NCBI GenBank assembly: GCA_010093485.1
Contig: MU001494.1
Span: forward strand, 356,805-420,804
Direction: 5' to 3'
Length of the DNA: 64,000 nucleotides
Source: Karstenula rhodostoma CBS 690.94
Taxonomy: Eukaryota > Ascomycota > Dothideomycetes > Pleosporales > Didymosphaeriaceae
Numbering within the stretch: the first letter of the stretch is position 1; the number at the start of each line of letters is the position of its first letter. This document shows positions 22,026-32,699 of the stretch, piece after piece. The notes below the pieces were generated by a model. The model searched no databases and was not told the origin of the DNA. It was given only the letters and a program-made list of their open reading frames with translations. The position numbers were made by a program, and so were the translations under genes.

Positions 22026-23074
22026 TCAATCCCATTCGTCGCTGTGATGTGCAACAGGGTTGTCCTCGTTCCAAAACATAGCCTTCTTCATTTTCTTGCC
22101 TCTTTCAGTGTTGGGATGTTGTGGGTCGAACTTGAATAAACAACGTCCCCGGAACGTATCAAGAAGCTCATGTTCCGATCCTACGCGTTGATACTGAATT
22201 TCGTGCCATCTATCATTTTGTTCACTATCTCTTATCTTTAGTCTTGGCAGGATATCGCCTACGATGTTCTTCAGCCTTGTCGATTGCTGTGGGTAGCCCC
22301 CAGGATTTCCATTGTGGTCATCTGATGGAATCAGCAAATAAGCTTGAATGTACTCATCATCTATGTACTGCGCATTTCTTTCCAAAGAATGTTGTTGAGG
22401 CTTGTTACCCTTGCCTATGCCTTGGCGTAGACCCTTTTCCACGAAGAGCTCGAACATCTTATCCGCCGATTGGAAGCGGTTGATATCATCCTCGTCTGGA
22501 GCAAAAGAAATCGATTCCCAGTAGTGTGCAACGTACACGGCCCTGCGGCTGATGATTTCCAGTACGGTACAGCCGTGTAGACCGCCGGTGCTCATGCTGA
22601 ATTCTCTCGAGTCCCGGGTAAAATACCTGAATTCCAGGAAGGTAGCAGTGTTGAAATCTACTCGTGGGTGGTTCCGTTTGTGGTATCGATCCCAAATGAT
22701 AGGTTAGTTGTCCAGACTATCAGAATCTATTTCATCAACCATATATTGCCCCATTTTCCCTTCTTCTGGAAGCCTCATTCGCTTCCAGAATGTGTGGTTT
22801 CCCGCATGTTGATGCTGAAGATCTCGTTTGTAGCTCGTATCTCCAAACTCGGGAGGGCGACATTTCCGTACAGACTTCAAATTTGGCGACTGTCCATCGC
22901 CTTCTGGTAGATCATGGGTGGGTGGTGCGGCTGTGTCAACAAATCTTTTGTTCGGATTCACTGCGCAGATTAGGTATAAGTTTGCAAGGATGTAAACCCC
23001 GCCAACTTACAAAGAAAAGCGTCAGCCGGCAAAAGCACAGCTGAGAAAACTACGAAGAGAATTGTTCTGCGCAT
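22026..23074 (-). pseudogene. Secreted protein gene interrupted by one in-frame TAA
   Basis: Exon 1 (23011-23074) encodes a signal peptide (MRRTILFVVFSAVLLPADA). A 50-nt GTAAGT...GCAG intron leads to a second exon open to 22026 except for one TAA at 22704-22706. Read through that stop, the frame is 332 residues. It is coherent on both sides: acidic-polar before, then PIIWDRYHKRNHPRVDF, the block GGLHGCTVLEIISRRAVYV, and a charged C-terminus. The intact product would be a secreted protein of unknown function; the actual product stops at 106 residues. A 57-nt intron at 22661-22717 (GTCTGG...CGAG) would restore frame but has a poor donor, and its CTAAC box lies only about 10 nt from the donor. 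Truncated gene is the better reading; a base error is possible. Confidence 0.55.
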
Positions 23075-23639
23075 TTCGTTCGAACGATAATCGAGTGGGT
23101 TTAGTAGCATTTAAGTGTACATTCAAATCATAAATGACATGAACCTCAAGCATCTGGAACCATAACATGACTTATGTAGAGATGTTTGATACGTTCAGTC
23201 GATAAAGCAACGTACGCAACACAGAAGCCAGATCAGAGTACTGTGACTGATAGTGGCCCCCGCCAACATCGCCACCTCATATAGTGGGATGTCTTAGACT
23301 TGATCATCCCAACTACTCGAGGCCCAAAAATCCGCTTTTCCAAAACACAGGACGTGGCGTGACACTGATAATAACGGCGCCGTGGCGCTTGTTATTATGT
23401 TATGTAATGATACAATCAGCTGTCGCTGACGTTCGATTATCTCTTGAGAACGAACATGAAACTCGCTCTAACCTCACCAATAACAAACGTCAAAAGCTTA
23501 CAGTTGGCCGACGCGTCTCACAGATGACGTTCGGCTCTCGCCCCCACACCAAACTGTGCCGCATCGTCGCCGTGCCGTATTTATAAACGAAACAGCGTAC
23601 ACCAAGTGCAGAAGGCACCAGTCGCTCCAACAACAGAAC
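23075..23639. other. Intergenic, divergent promoter region
   Basis: It separates the leftward secreted-protein gene from the rightward ankyrin gene. No further feature is recognised. Confidence 0.4.
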
Positions 23640-24478
23640 ATGGATTTTCCACAGCGTCTCCGACTCGCCATGGACGACGGAGACGTCACTGCAATCGAAA
23701 AGGAGTTGCACAGGATTGGCGTTTTGAGCGAGCAACAACTTGACAAGGCTTTCACTTACGCCATACGCAACTGTTCTGCGGGTACAGTTGGTATATTGCT
23801 GAAACACGGCGCTCGCTTGAAAAGAACAGGAATGTCACGGTTCGAGCTTCGAATGAGAGGAGATCCAGCGATTTTCCAAAAGTTAATCGACAACGGTTTG
23901 GAAATAAACTCAACCGAGTATGGTGCACCTTGGATCTGGTATGTCATTTCCTTTGATATTGGTTGGGATATGTTCAGAACATAACCAGGGTTGCCATCCA
24001 TGATAACGAGCAACTATTGCACTGGTTTCTCGACCATGGCGCGGACCCCAACATGACCAACAGAAGCCTCCCGAACTGGGTAAACAACGACATAATAACG
24101 CCCCTCGCCTATGCCGCAGAGGCACCTGAGAAGTTTGGTCTCAAGATCCTCCTTTCCCGCGGCGCGAACATGGATGAGGAGGCTATATTCCGCGCTATTG
24201 CGGCACGTAGCCACCTGAAGAAGAATAACGTGCCGCATATCCGCATCCTGTTAGATCACGGTGCTGATGTAAATCAGCGTTCCAGAAGATGGGGCACGCC
24301 GCTACAACACGCCATCTGGAAGGGAAGAGCAGATATGGTCGAGTTCTTGCTAGAGCGGGGCGCAGACCCTACCATAGCTACCGTAAGGGGCACACCGGCT
24401 GAGCATGCCAGGAACACAGGTCGGATGGACATACATGACCTCATCATGAAGGCTATTCAGGATGGCCGCAGTACGTGA
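23640..24478 (+). CDS. Ankyrin-repeat protein, 262 aa
   Basis: Exons are 23640-23938 and 23989-24478 with a 50-nt GTATGT...CCAG intron. Several ankyrin repeats are visible: VGILLKHGARL, LLHWFLDHGADPNM, LKILLSRGANMDEEA, VRILLDHGADVNQR-type and MVEFLLERGADPTIA, with the usual TPLxxA caps (TPLAYAA, TPLQHAI, TPAEHA). There is no other domain, signal peptide or membrane segment. Such small solo ankyrin proteins are abundant in fungal accessory regions and act as protein-binding scaffolds; the partner is unknown. It sits between damaged genes but is itself intact. Confidence 0.85.
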
Positions 24479-24947
24479 GGCCTAGTCAAATTTTCATCAA
24501 TGATAGTCCAAGTACGTGGCCTGATAGATGCACGCTTTTCTGAGACTGAACGCCCCAATTTACGGCATGAATCACCGCTGAGACATGGAGTTTCTAATGC
24601 ACATATGACGAGGTTTTGATGTTACGTGTCTACATGCAGCTCTCGATACGGTCTCGGTGAGGTCACAAAATCAAGACTACGTCGCTAAAATGAACATGTG
24701 TCCACAAAATACATTCTCGATCCGAACTGGATGGAGTAGGCAGTGGCTCTTGTATAAAGCCAAACGTAATAGACTAGTCAAAAGAAGAACATTTCCCAGA
24801 TATCTAACCCGGCCACTACACGCAACCTATTCGTATACGTCTGATAGTTGAATGCTCTTGTTTAAATATATTACCACACACTGGTCTTCATCACTTCCTA
24901 TATTTTCGCGAGAGTCTCTGCTAAGGTTTTTACTCTGTCTCTCGGAG
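24479..24947. other. Intergenic, nothing recognised
   Basis: 469 bp, AT-rich, without a supported gene or repeat. Confidence 0.4.
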
Positions 24948-27567
24948 ATGCTGAACAATACTCAGCGTCGCTGGTATGATTACGATCCAAAATTCGGCGA
25001 TAGTAGCTAACTTTCATAGTCTGCAACTCTTACTCTAACGGGACTCACAATAGTTGTAACGGATCAACCAGATCCGGCGCATGGAAAGATTCTCATTATG
25101 TCGGACGAGCTTCGCTCAAGCTTTCAGAAAACAATCAAAGATAACTGCGCCAACGTCACCAATCAATGCGTAGAAGCCGTCCGGGAAACCATATCCAGGA
25201 ACAGCACAGAGCTTGAATCTCGGGGTGTTGACGTCGTTGGATCTTACCTGGTTTCTTATCTTGGGGTCATGTTTTCCATCCCCTGGTGGGAAGGGGAACG
25301 AGTGAAAGAGATCCCGGTCGGATTAAATATCCACGATGACTTCATAGCTCAGGCCTCCTCGGCAATCGCCGCATCCACTGTCGCTATTGTCACCGGGGAC
25401 ACTACACCTATGGTCACTTTCACTGTGAAACCAATTCCAACTTCGATCACTGCCACTGGGTAAATGTTTCACCGTCACCTATATGAATAGTACTCACATC
25501 CTACCAGTTCATTGGTTCCGGCCGCATCTACTGTGGCAGCTAATGCTGGAGGGCAATCTTCAGGCGACGTATCCATTACAATATCGGATACTCTTGCACA
25601 ACGCTTGATGGAGATGGTGGCGCGTAATCATCAGTGTCCTGCCGGAAAGCGTTTCCACGCCAATGACAATCGACATCGCCAACGTGCCGGTACCGATTGG
25701 CCGGCAGTGATCTGTGGATCCGAGCAGATTCTTCTAAATGTTGCTCCCGAGCTAGCACTTGGTGACATGTTAGTACTGCGGTTGCAACCTCTGATGTGGA
25801 ACGCTCAAGAGGCTGTTCGAGCTATAGGTATCGTCATGCAATTTGCGCGCGATCTGGCTGGCAACATGGGTGTTACACCAAACATCGCTGCGTCAATCGG
25901 AGTGGCAGTTTTTCCATTGGTGACACTAAACCTCATCGAAGGACAAACATTGGGCGCGGAGAACCGAATTCCTGGCGACAAGCTTCAAGGCACCATGACA
26001 CCTTCGGCATCCCTAGCATCTAGTACGATTGCTACCTCAAGCATCCCCAGCACTTCCAGCAGCAGACAGTGCATAGCTAGTTGCTACATGAATGGTGCGA
26101 TCAAGAACTGCGAGACCGTTTGTCCCGAGGGAAGACCGACCGAAGTTCCAGAAAGCGATCGAAAGGTCACAACCGTTCATATCGAGCCATGGACTCCACT
26201 TCCGTTGAGCGATTGGGTACCGATTATCGAGCCAACCTCTGCGTGTCAACAAGAAGAGCCAAAGCAGTTCCCCGAAGAAACTTTCAATGAAACCGTGAAC
26301 GAGTTCTGTGCCGTAGCAGGGAAGCCATGGAGCAACAATTCCTGGATAGTGGATGAAACCGGGAAAAACAGTACTTCTCACCCATCAAAGCGCACTCTCT
26401 GGAATTATGTACAGGACCTTTTCATCGGCCGCCGTGGCGAAACCAACAAACAACCAACACTAGAGCTTATGTGGACGCAAACCAATGTCCTCGACTTGAC
26501 GTGTTCTCTCATGTGTAAAGAAGCCTTTTCGCAACTTGCCTTCACCAATTGCAGCTCGACCAATGGGAACGCTGACAGTAGAATGGGCGCAGGCGGCGGC
26601 ATCTATATCGGCTGTGGGTCTTACACCTTCTCAATCAATCAGCCAAAGACCAAGGCGAAGATCACATGCCGAAATCACGATCTATCTGCACCCCAGCATG
26701 ACAGCGACGCCCATGGAGCCACGAGCGTGGACTCTGCCATCGACCAGTGGTGCAGTGATAACGATGGTAAAGAAGTAACCAATACGAACAAGATTTACGA
26801 GCGATACGGAATTACAGCCTTGGATGTATCGGATAGAAGCTCATTCTGGCTTCGAGGGTCTCTCTCGTGTGGGAACTCCGAAACCATGCACAAGGACGAC
26901 TGCAAGAATTCACTGCTCGATGGCATGGCACAGTGTAACTCGGACAATGCGGAAACGCATGGAGAAACAGCATCGATAGGCTGCCTCGATTAAAGTCTTG
27001 ATCTGAGTGGCGTAACCCAAGACGACAATCCCCCATGGGACGAGAAAGCAAAGTATCCACCGTCAGAATCCGCGGAGAGCGCGAATGGGGATGGCGCAAA
27101 TCAGATCATTTGCTACACAAACGGACAACCCGGAAGACCCCTTACGGAGGATCAAACAAATGAAGCAATTGCAGCCTATTGCGACAATGAAGTTGTGATT
27201 CCAGGGTTTGGTGAATACTACAGGAACGTCTTCGATTATCCACCCAAAGGTCAACCCCAGTTCTACAACGATGACCGCTACACGATGCACCTGGGTATGA
27301 GTGCAGAGACTATTGATAACAATGGCGGTAAGCCGTTCTACAAGGACACTGCATGGTGCAAGTAAGTTCCAAACACCCACAAGAAAGTGACCAATAGTCT
27401 AACAGGTATGAAGGGGATACGATCAGAAGATCCACACCATTGACTGTACATATGCGCTTCGGAAGATTGTAGATACTTGCAAGAAGCCTGACAAGTTTAT
27501 TGGAGGGACATACGTGTACAGGTGCGCCAACTACAGGATCGGTTTCATCAATGAGGGGAAAGACTAG
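24948..27567 (+). pseudogene. Large cysteine-rich modular protein gene, broken by TAA and a frameshift
   Basis: Probable exons: 24948-25002, 25054-25459, 25508-27361 and 27406-27567, with 44-51-nt introns (one has a good CTAAC box and CAATAG acceptor). The third exon is open to a TAA at 26991-26993 and then continues in the same frame for about 120 codons. After the last intron the coherent frame (HTIDCTYALRKIVDTC, FIGGTYVYRCANYRIG) is reached only by a one-base shift near 27421-27432. So there are two independent lesions. The protein has a Ser/Thr-rich linker and then repeated Cys modules of the pattern (A/V)xx(F/Y/W)C...DC...C, at NETVNEFC, DSAIDQWC and NEAIAAYC. I do not recognise the family. 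The 5' end is uncertain and no signal peptide was found. Confidence 0.6.
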
Positions 27568-28378
27568 TTTCGATTCACACGGTTCAGTTGGTCGCGGCAG
27601 TAGGAAGACTGAGATTCAAAGCAAGGCAAGGCCTAACTCGACGGGTTATACACAGGAGCAGAGCTGTGAGATTGGAAGCAGATAAACACCCCAATCTTAC
27701 CGAAGGGCGTCGTATGAAAAACAGCGATGTGTTATGCACAATACATCAATTTGCGATACAATATGTTTTTTTCCACCAAATTCGAGATAACGTGATGAGA
27801 CCTGCGCACCCACGCGCCCACTGTTCTCACAAATACTAACCCTAAACGCGCCTTTTTGTCCCCCCTACTTCATTGAGTCACCCTACCTCATAGTGAATCT
27901 CTACAATATATACTAACCCTAAACATCAACCCCTGCCACCCCTGCACGTGTGAGTTCAAGAAACTGATCTCAAAGAGGTTTTCATTTCATAGTAACCTGC
28001 CTAGCTGGGTTGCGGGTGCTGAACGTCCATGAAGGAGCCAGAGATATTCCACGCCAGTAGAGACAAGACATCTATCTCTTTCGCTCGCAATCAATTGTAG
28101 CGAAACTACGACATATCCTCTGTTTAGATAAGGCCAAATCGTACAATAGAGGATCGGCGAAAGCGCAGGTCAGGTTCAGCAGTTGCAGCCCGGTCTGGGG
28201 CAACAATTCCAATATGCAGTCATCCAAAGCTATATTATAGTGTTAAAGTGAGAGGGAATCAGTGTTGGGCGAAGATAGAGAAGGAAGTAAGGAGACATAG
28301 TAATGCATTCGAGTGACACGAGGAAGTGAGTCTGAGCGTGTAGCACGTGGTGCCTAGTCCGTTGCAAACCATCCTGTC
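27568..28378. other. Intergenic with two telomere-like TAACCCTAAAC motifs
   Basis: The motif occurs at 27837-27847 and 27914-27924, each preceded by an AC-rich triplet. No tandem array and no gene are present. The segment links two damaged genes. Confidence 0.5.
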
Positions 28379-28874
28379 ATGAGACAGATGCGCCCAACCA
28401 GCTGCCATTATCCGCACACCTCACCACCGACCTGGTTCGGCAACTTGACCTCCGCGTACAGACGCGCGCGCCACCAAGGAGCTACGCGACCGCCCTATCG
28501 AGGCGATGGAGGCTCGTACCACCCGGCGCTTATCTACGGCGATGGTACCGTGATCGCGACGGAAGATTTGGAGCTTGTGCGCAATATCAAATATGATACT
28601 TCGCGAGCTTCTGGAAACCGCGGCAAAACGCAATACATGAACTCTGTAGGGTACCAAAACACAAATATGCTTGTGCTCAATATTGCGGAGGAGATGTGAG
28701 CGGACTTGCTTGCACTGGGAGAAAGGCGATGTAATGCTGCTTGGTAACTATATTGTTATGCATTCGAGGAGAGTGTGGTTGGGGAAGAGGCTAGTGCTGG
28801 CAGCGCTGTGGGATGATGTCGGAGAGAAGGGGGTTAGCGATTTTGAGGGGAAGGTGAAGGCTAGGACGCCGTGA
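28379..28874 (+). pseudogene. C-terminal remnant of a TauD/TfdA-like Fe(II) dioxygenase
   Basis: Two overlapping frames carry one continuous similarity. The first has SYHPALIYGDGTVIATEDLELVR, shown here only in part, then MNSVGYQNTNMLVLNIAEEM, ending at 28699. The second (from about 28700) has WEKGDVMLLGNYIVMHSRRVW and GKRLVLAALWDD, the C-terminal region that holds the distal iron-binding His and the oxoglutarate-binding Arg in such enzymes. A frameshift at about 28697 separates them, and the N-terminal half with the HxD motif is missing. The family assignment is by motif appearance and is moderate. Confidence 0.55.
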
Positions 28875-29311
28875 TTGAGGAGCTGAGATCCTGTATGGTG
28901 TTTCCAAATCCTTCCTCCTGCTTTGAGATCCATGCTGCCCTGATCGAAAGGTCATTTCGATGGATCTTGAGTCCAGGTAAATGTCTGGGACCGCATACTT
29001 TGGAATTCCTTACCATGATTAGTACAAATATCTTTAATATAATTAGTCCGTGAACCATCAAGCAGGCTCACGAAAATGGGAGGTTCTCGCGTGAGCAGTT
29101 GGAAATTCGCGGGATTTTCGGAAAGTAGACTACGACCGTATGACTGCACCGGAACCGAAACACCCACGCAGCGCCACGCTTCACAGGTCTGGAAATGACA
29201 AACGAGTTTAGTGATCCAACATACACGGCAAATATGCTCGGCTGACAGCCTCGAAAAGCCTCAACTGAGTCTCTGCGCCTTGTCAGCCTGCTTCGAAGCC
29301 TCTTCTTGCTT

Positions 29312-30757
29312 TCACTCGAAAATCCCATCGTCCCGCTTCTCCACCTCTTGGATATCCGGATTCTTGCGGGTTAACCACTGCACCAAATCGTCAACATCAT
29401 CGTGCGTCAGTGCGTTCGTGCTTTCCATCGCGGCCGGCTGAGTATGTGACACTTCTCTCTTCAGCGCACTTCCTCTTCTGGGAGCAGCGTTAGTGGGCTC
29501 CGCATGCTCCGCGATATCAGGCGGACTCTGGTTAGATGCATTATCAGACTCGCCACTTGTGTCGTCCTGTTTGGTCACCCAGCGAACTAGTTCCTCAGTG
29601 TTAGAAACTTGGGCTTCCGATCCCGTAGGCGTACCGGTGCTGCTGCTTTCCTTCTTCTTACATACCGGACCCGCATTCGGACCTTCTTTACGAGACACCC
29701 ACCGTACGAGATTGTCGACATCGTCATCAGTTATTGAGTCCCTGTGCTCGGCTGGACGAGCGCCACTCTCTGGGTCAGATTCTGTTGATGCATCGCTGTC
29801 GTAGGTATAGGTGTGTTGCACCGTATCTGCTGCTGGCAGTGCCTTTGGCTCCGAATTCGTTTTCTGCAGGCCCTCGGACTTTTTTTCGTCTTTGCGAGAT
29901 ACCCATCGTACCAGGTCCTCGACATCAGAGTGTCCAAGGCTTTCGTGACCGCTGTCTGTCTTGGAGATGTTGTTGGTAGTATCACCCTGTACCCTGCGGG
30001 TCTCACCATCGCTTGGTGGATCTCTTCTGCTCACCCAGCGCACAAGATCTTCGATATCGGAATGATTGATTTCTTCTTCGTTGCTGTGGCTGGCCTCTTC
30101 CTGTTCGTCATCACTTGCCGTCGATACATTATCTTCAGCGATTCTAGCCATGGGCGGTGGCGAATTTTTGCTCGCCATCCTCTTCAGTCCGCTCGTCATC
30201 CTTTTTGTCAATCCCTCTCTGGGCGGGGTCTGGCTCTCGGGAGTTTTCGGTCTGTTCAGGCCTTTCCGCAGATCATGCTCCGCCCTCCATTTCGCCTCAG
30301 CCTGCGCCTGCATCTTGGATTCGTTTTCCTTTTGGATGTTGTCCTCGATCTGACTGGAGAACAGCATGGATCGCAAGGAATGAAAGCGGGCAAGATGCGG
30401 ATTCTTTTGGCTATGGAAGCCCGGCCGATGTGAGGACGGCTTGTTATGGGTTTTGCTTCCACGAGGCAACGGCGATGTCTGCGTCTTCCGGTTGCTGTAG
30501 TCGTGCTCCGCTTGGCCACGCCTTGATTTGCGATCGCGGCTAATGTCTTTGTCAGAGTTGCTGTCCCCGGACAGGCTAGCGTTTTCGTCTTGGTCTTCGC
30601 TGCTCGATTTCTCGTCGAGTTCCAGGTCTTCCAGGATGCGCGACACTTGAGGGCTCAGGAAGCTTGTATTGGCGAGGCCGCTGCCCTCTGGTATATCTAG
30701 CAGCGCTGCTGGCGGCGGTGCTTTCGCGGGTTGCGCGTCGAAATATGATGACGACAT
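29312..30757 (-). CDS. Disordered acidic protein with five LVRWVSRK-type motifs, 481 aa
   Basis: Single exon. Almost the whole chain is low in hydrophobic residues and rich in Ser, Asp, Glu and Lys, as expected for disorder. Against this background, five copies of a short amphipathic motif stand out in the C-terminal half, near residues 241, 284, 352, 392 and 461: DIEDLVRWVSRRD, DVEDLVRWVSRKD, DVDNLVRWVSRKE, NTEELVRWVTKQD and DVDDLVQWLTRKN. Spacers vary in sequence and length. There is no known catalytic domain, signal peptide or TM segment. The repeated motif is probably a multivalent binding element. A basic segment near residues 180-200 (TKRMTSGLKRMASKN) could bind membrane or nucleic acid. 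Function unknown. Confidence 0.8.
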   Translation of the reverse strand: MSSSYFDAQPAKAPPPAALLDIPEGSGLANTSFLSPQVSRILEDLELDEKSSSEDQDENASLSGDSNSDKDISRDRKSRRGQAEHDYSNRKTQTSPLPRGSKTHNKPSSHRPGFHSQKNPHLARFHSLRSMLFSSQIEDNIQKENESKMQAQAEAKWRAEHDLRKGLNRPKTPESQTPPREGLTKRMTSGLKRMASKNSPPPMARIAEDNVSTASDDEQEEASHSNEEEINHSDIEDLVRWVSRRDPPSDGETRRVQGDTTNNISKTDSGHESLGHSDVEDLVRWVSRKDEKKSEGLQKTNSEPKALPAADTVQHTYTYDSDASTESDPESGARPAEHRDSITDDDVDNLVRWVSRKEGPNAGPVCKKKESSSTGTPTGSEAQVSNTEELVRWVTKQDDTSGESDNASNQSPPDIAEHAEPTNAAPRRGSALKREVSHTQPAAMESTNALTHDDVDDLVQWLTRKNPDIQEVEKRDDGIFE

Positions 30758-32699
30758 ATTTCTTGGTGCTTCCCGTCAGACAGATGCAGACAACACGGAT
30801 GGTGCAGGCGAGATGGTCTAGCAGGGAGAATAAAGAAGGCTCTGTGGATGGGGCGAAGCACAGCTCTTGGGAGCTCTTGGGGGGCCACGAGTACAGGTAT
30901 GATTAGCTTGGCAGGTGGAGCCGAGATCGTGAAATGGCGGGGTTCGCGCGATGACGGCGTCGAGTCCACCGAGAGTCATTGGACAAACCCGCCGAATCAG
31001 CAACTCGACGCTGCTTTCCGACGCACAGGGTCCTTGGTCGACATCATCCACTGTAAAAGCATTGTTGACTGCCGTGCACAGCGGGATGTGATGCTCTCGA
31101 ACCCCCGAAAGGTATGGTCGAACCGTGGATCGGATGACGCGTTCGACGCCTTCCTACCCGCAGCCTCGCTGGCACACTCTGCTTCATACTCACACCATGC
31201 CAACAGGTGCTGCTTTACCAGCTGCAGGTATGATAGGAATGGAATCCGCCATCAAAATGCTACATCGATCAGTCAGACACCTGCGTATATCGAGAACGTA
31301 GCAGCAAAGCGTGAACATGCTCCATTCCAGACACGATAGCACAGAAGCTAAGAATAGGAAACGGCAGCTCCAGGCTACCTAGCGTTGCGACTGCGATTGC
31401 AGAGGGGGGAGATGGGCACGAGGTAGAGAGCAGACGGGCGCGGTTGAACAAAGGATGCAGCTCCCACAACCCATGGATTGCTAGATCGCGCTAACATAGC
31501 GCGCTAAACCGCAAACGTGCGCCCACGCGCCAGCCACGTGAATACCAATCGTGAACTTGCTGAAGACATGTTCTTCTATCATTAAAATTAATGGGTTACT
31601 GGTTAGGTTAATAACCTTCCGTTGTTGTTATTGCATAAAGGTCAGTTGATAGCATCAACTTCTGGAACAGCGCATATCCACCAACAGCAACGGCACAAAG
31701 CTGCCTATAGCCTAAGGATCCTGAGCCCCTTTACCATCCACGAATGTTTCCTCTTTAGGCTTTTCTACAGTTATACCAAGGTCAAAGTGTCATACAACTA
31801 GCGAGACACCTGCACGACAATGATCACATGCCGTGACGTCATCACGCAGCGAGCTTCTGCTGCCGATGCACCGGCATCTTGCGCAACCATCAATAACAAC
31901 ATTCCCAAATTTGGCGCAACCACAAATCTCCATGAAGAGCCCGGTTCATTTTGTTACAGATAACTCATAAAACCACACCCTGGACGCTTGCCGGACACAT
32001 AAGTCGTATATCTTATTAGCGGTAGGATCAGGAGGGAGCAATTTGAGGAGAAGGTGGAGCAAACATGTGAGTAGTTCTACGTGGGAGTTGGGTGTAAAAT
32101 TCAATTCAATAGGGTGAGTAGACTACCGTAGAAAGGCTGCTGTGATGCTGCGCAGCCGTGTTCTTGGGTGGGGTAGGCACGTGACAAGAGCGGTTAAAAA
32201 AAAATGCTATCGAACTGCAGTCCGTGGAGAAGTCAATGTAAAACTTGATGCTGTGCTGTAGTTCTGTGGTTCCTAAAGCTGTCTTGAGTGTAAGAGACGT
32301 AAAATATTTAAAGTAAAAACCTGTAAAGGGAGATAGGAACTATACATTCGCTATTACCTACTTCCCCAAATCTAATACTCGTGCGTCTCACCCCACGTCT
32401 CCAGAAAACCTCCAACCCTCATTCCACTAGTCCTCAATCCACTAGTCTCGGACGAAAGCGCTATACCCCACGTGCGCCGTCCTCCTGGAGCCGATGCGAG
32501 GCAATACCCACAATTACCCTCGAGACGAGGCAGTCCTCCCTATGCTACAAGCCGAACACCCGCAACTACAAACCCAACAACAATCTGCTTTCTTTCTTTC
32601 TTCTCCTCTCACACTCTTTAACAGCATTCACGAGAGTAATTCCATAAGAGAAGCATCATCTACCCGGGATTTTACAACACCAACACCAATTCTCGAACC
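30758..32699. other. Long intergenic region, 1.9 kb
   Basis: No supported gene. It is AT-rich around 31550-32350, and pyrimidine-rich just upstream of the SDR start at 32700, as in many fungal core promoters. Confidence 0.45.

Noticed and set aside
22661..22717. 57-nt intron removing the TAA of the secreted-protein gene
   Set aside because: GTCTGG donor is poor, the CTAAC box is about 10 nt from the donor and far from the acceptor, and coherent sequence would be lost.
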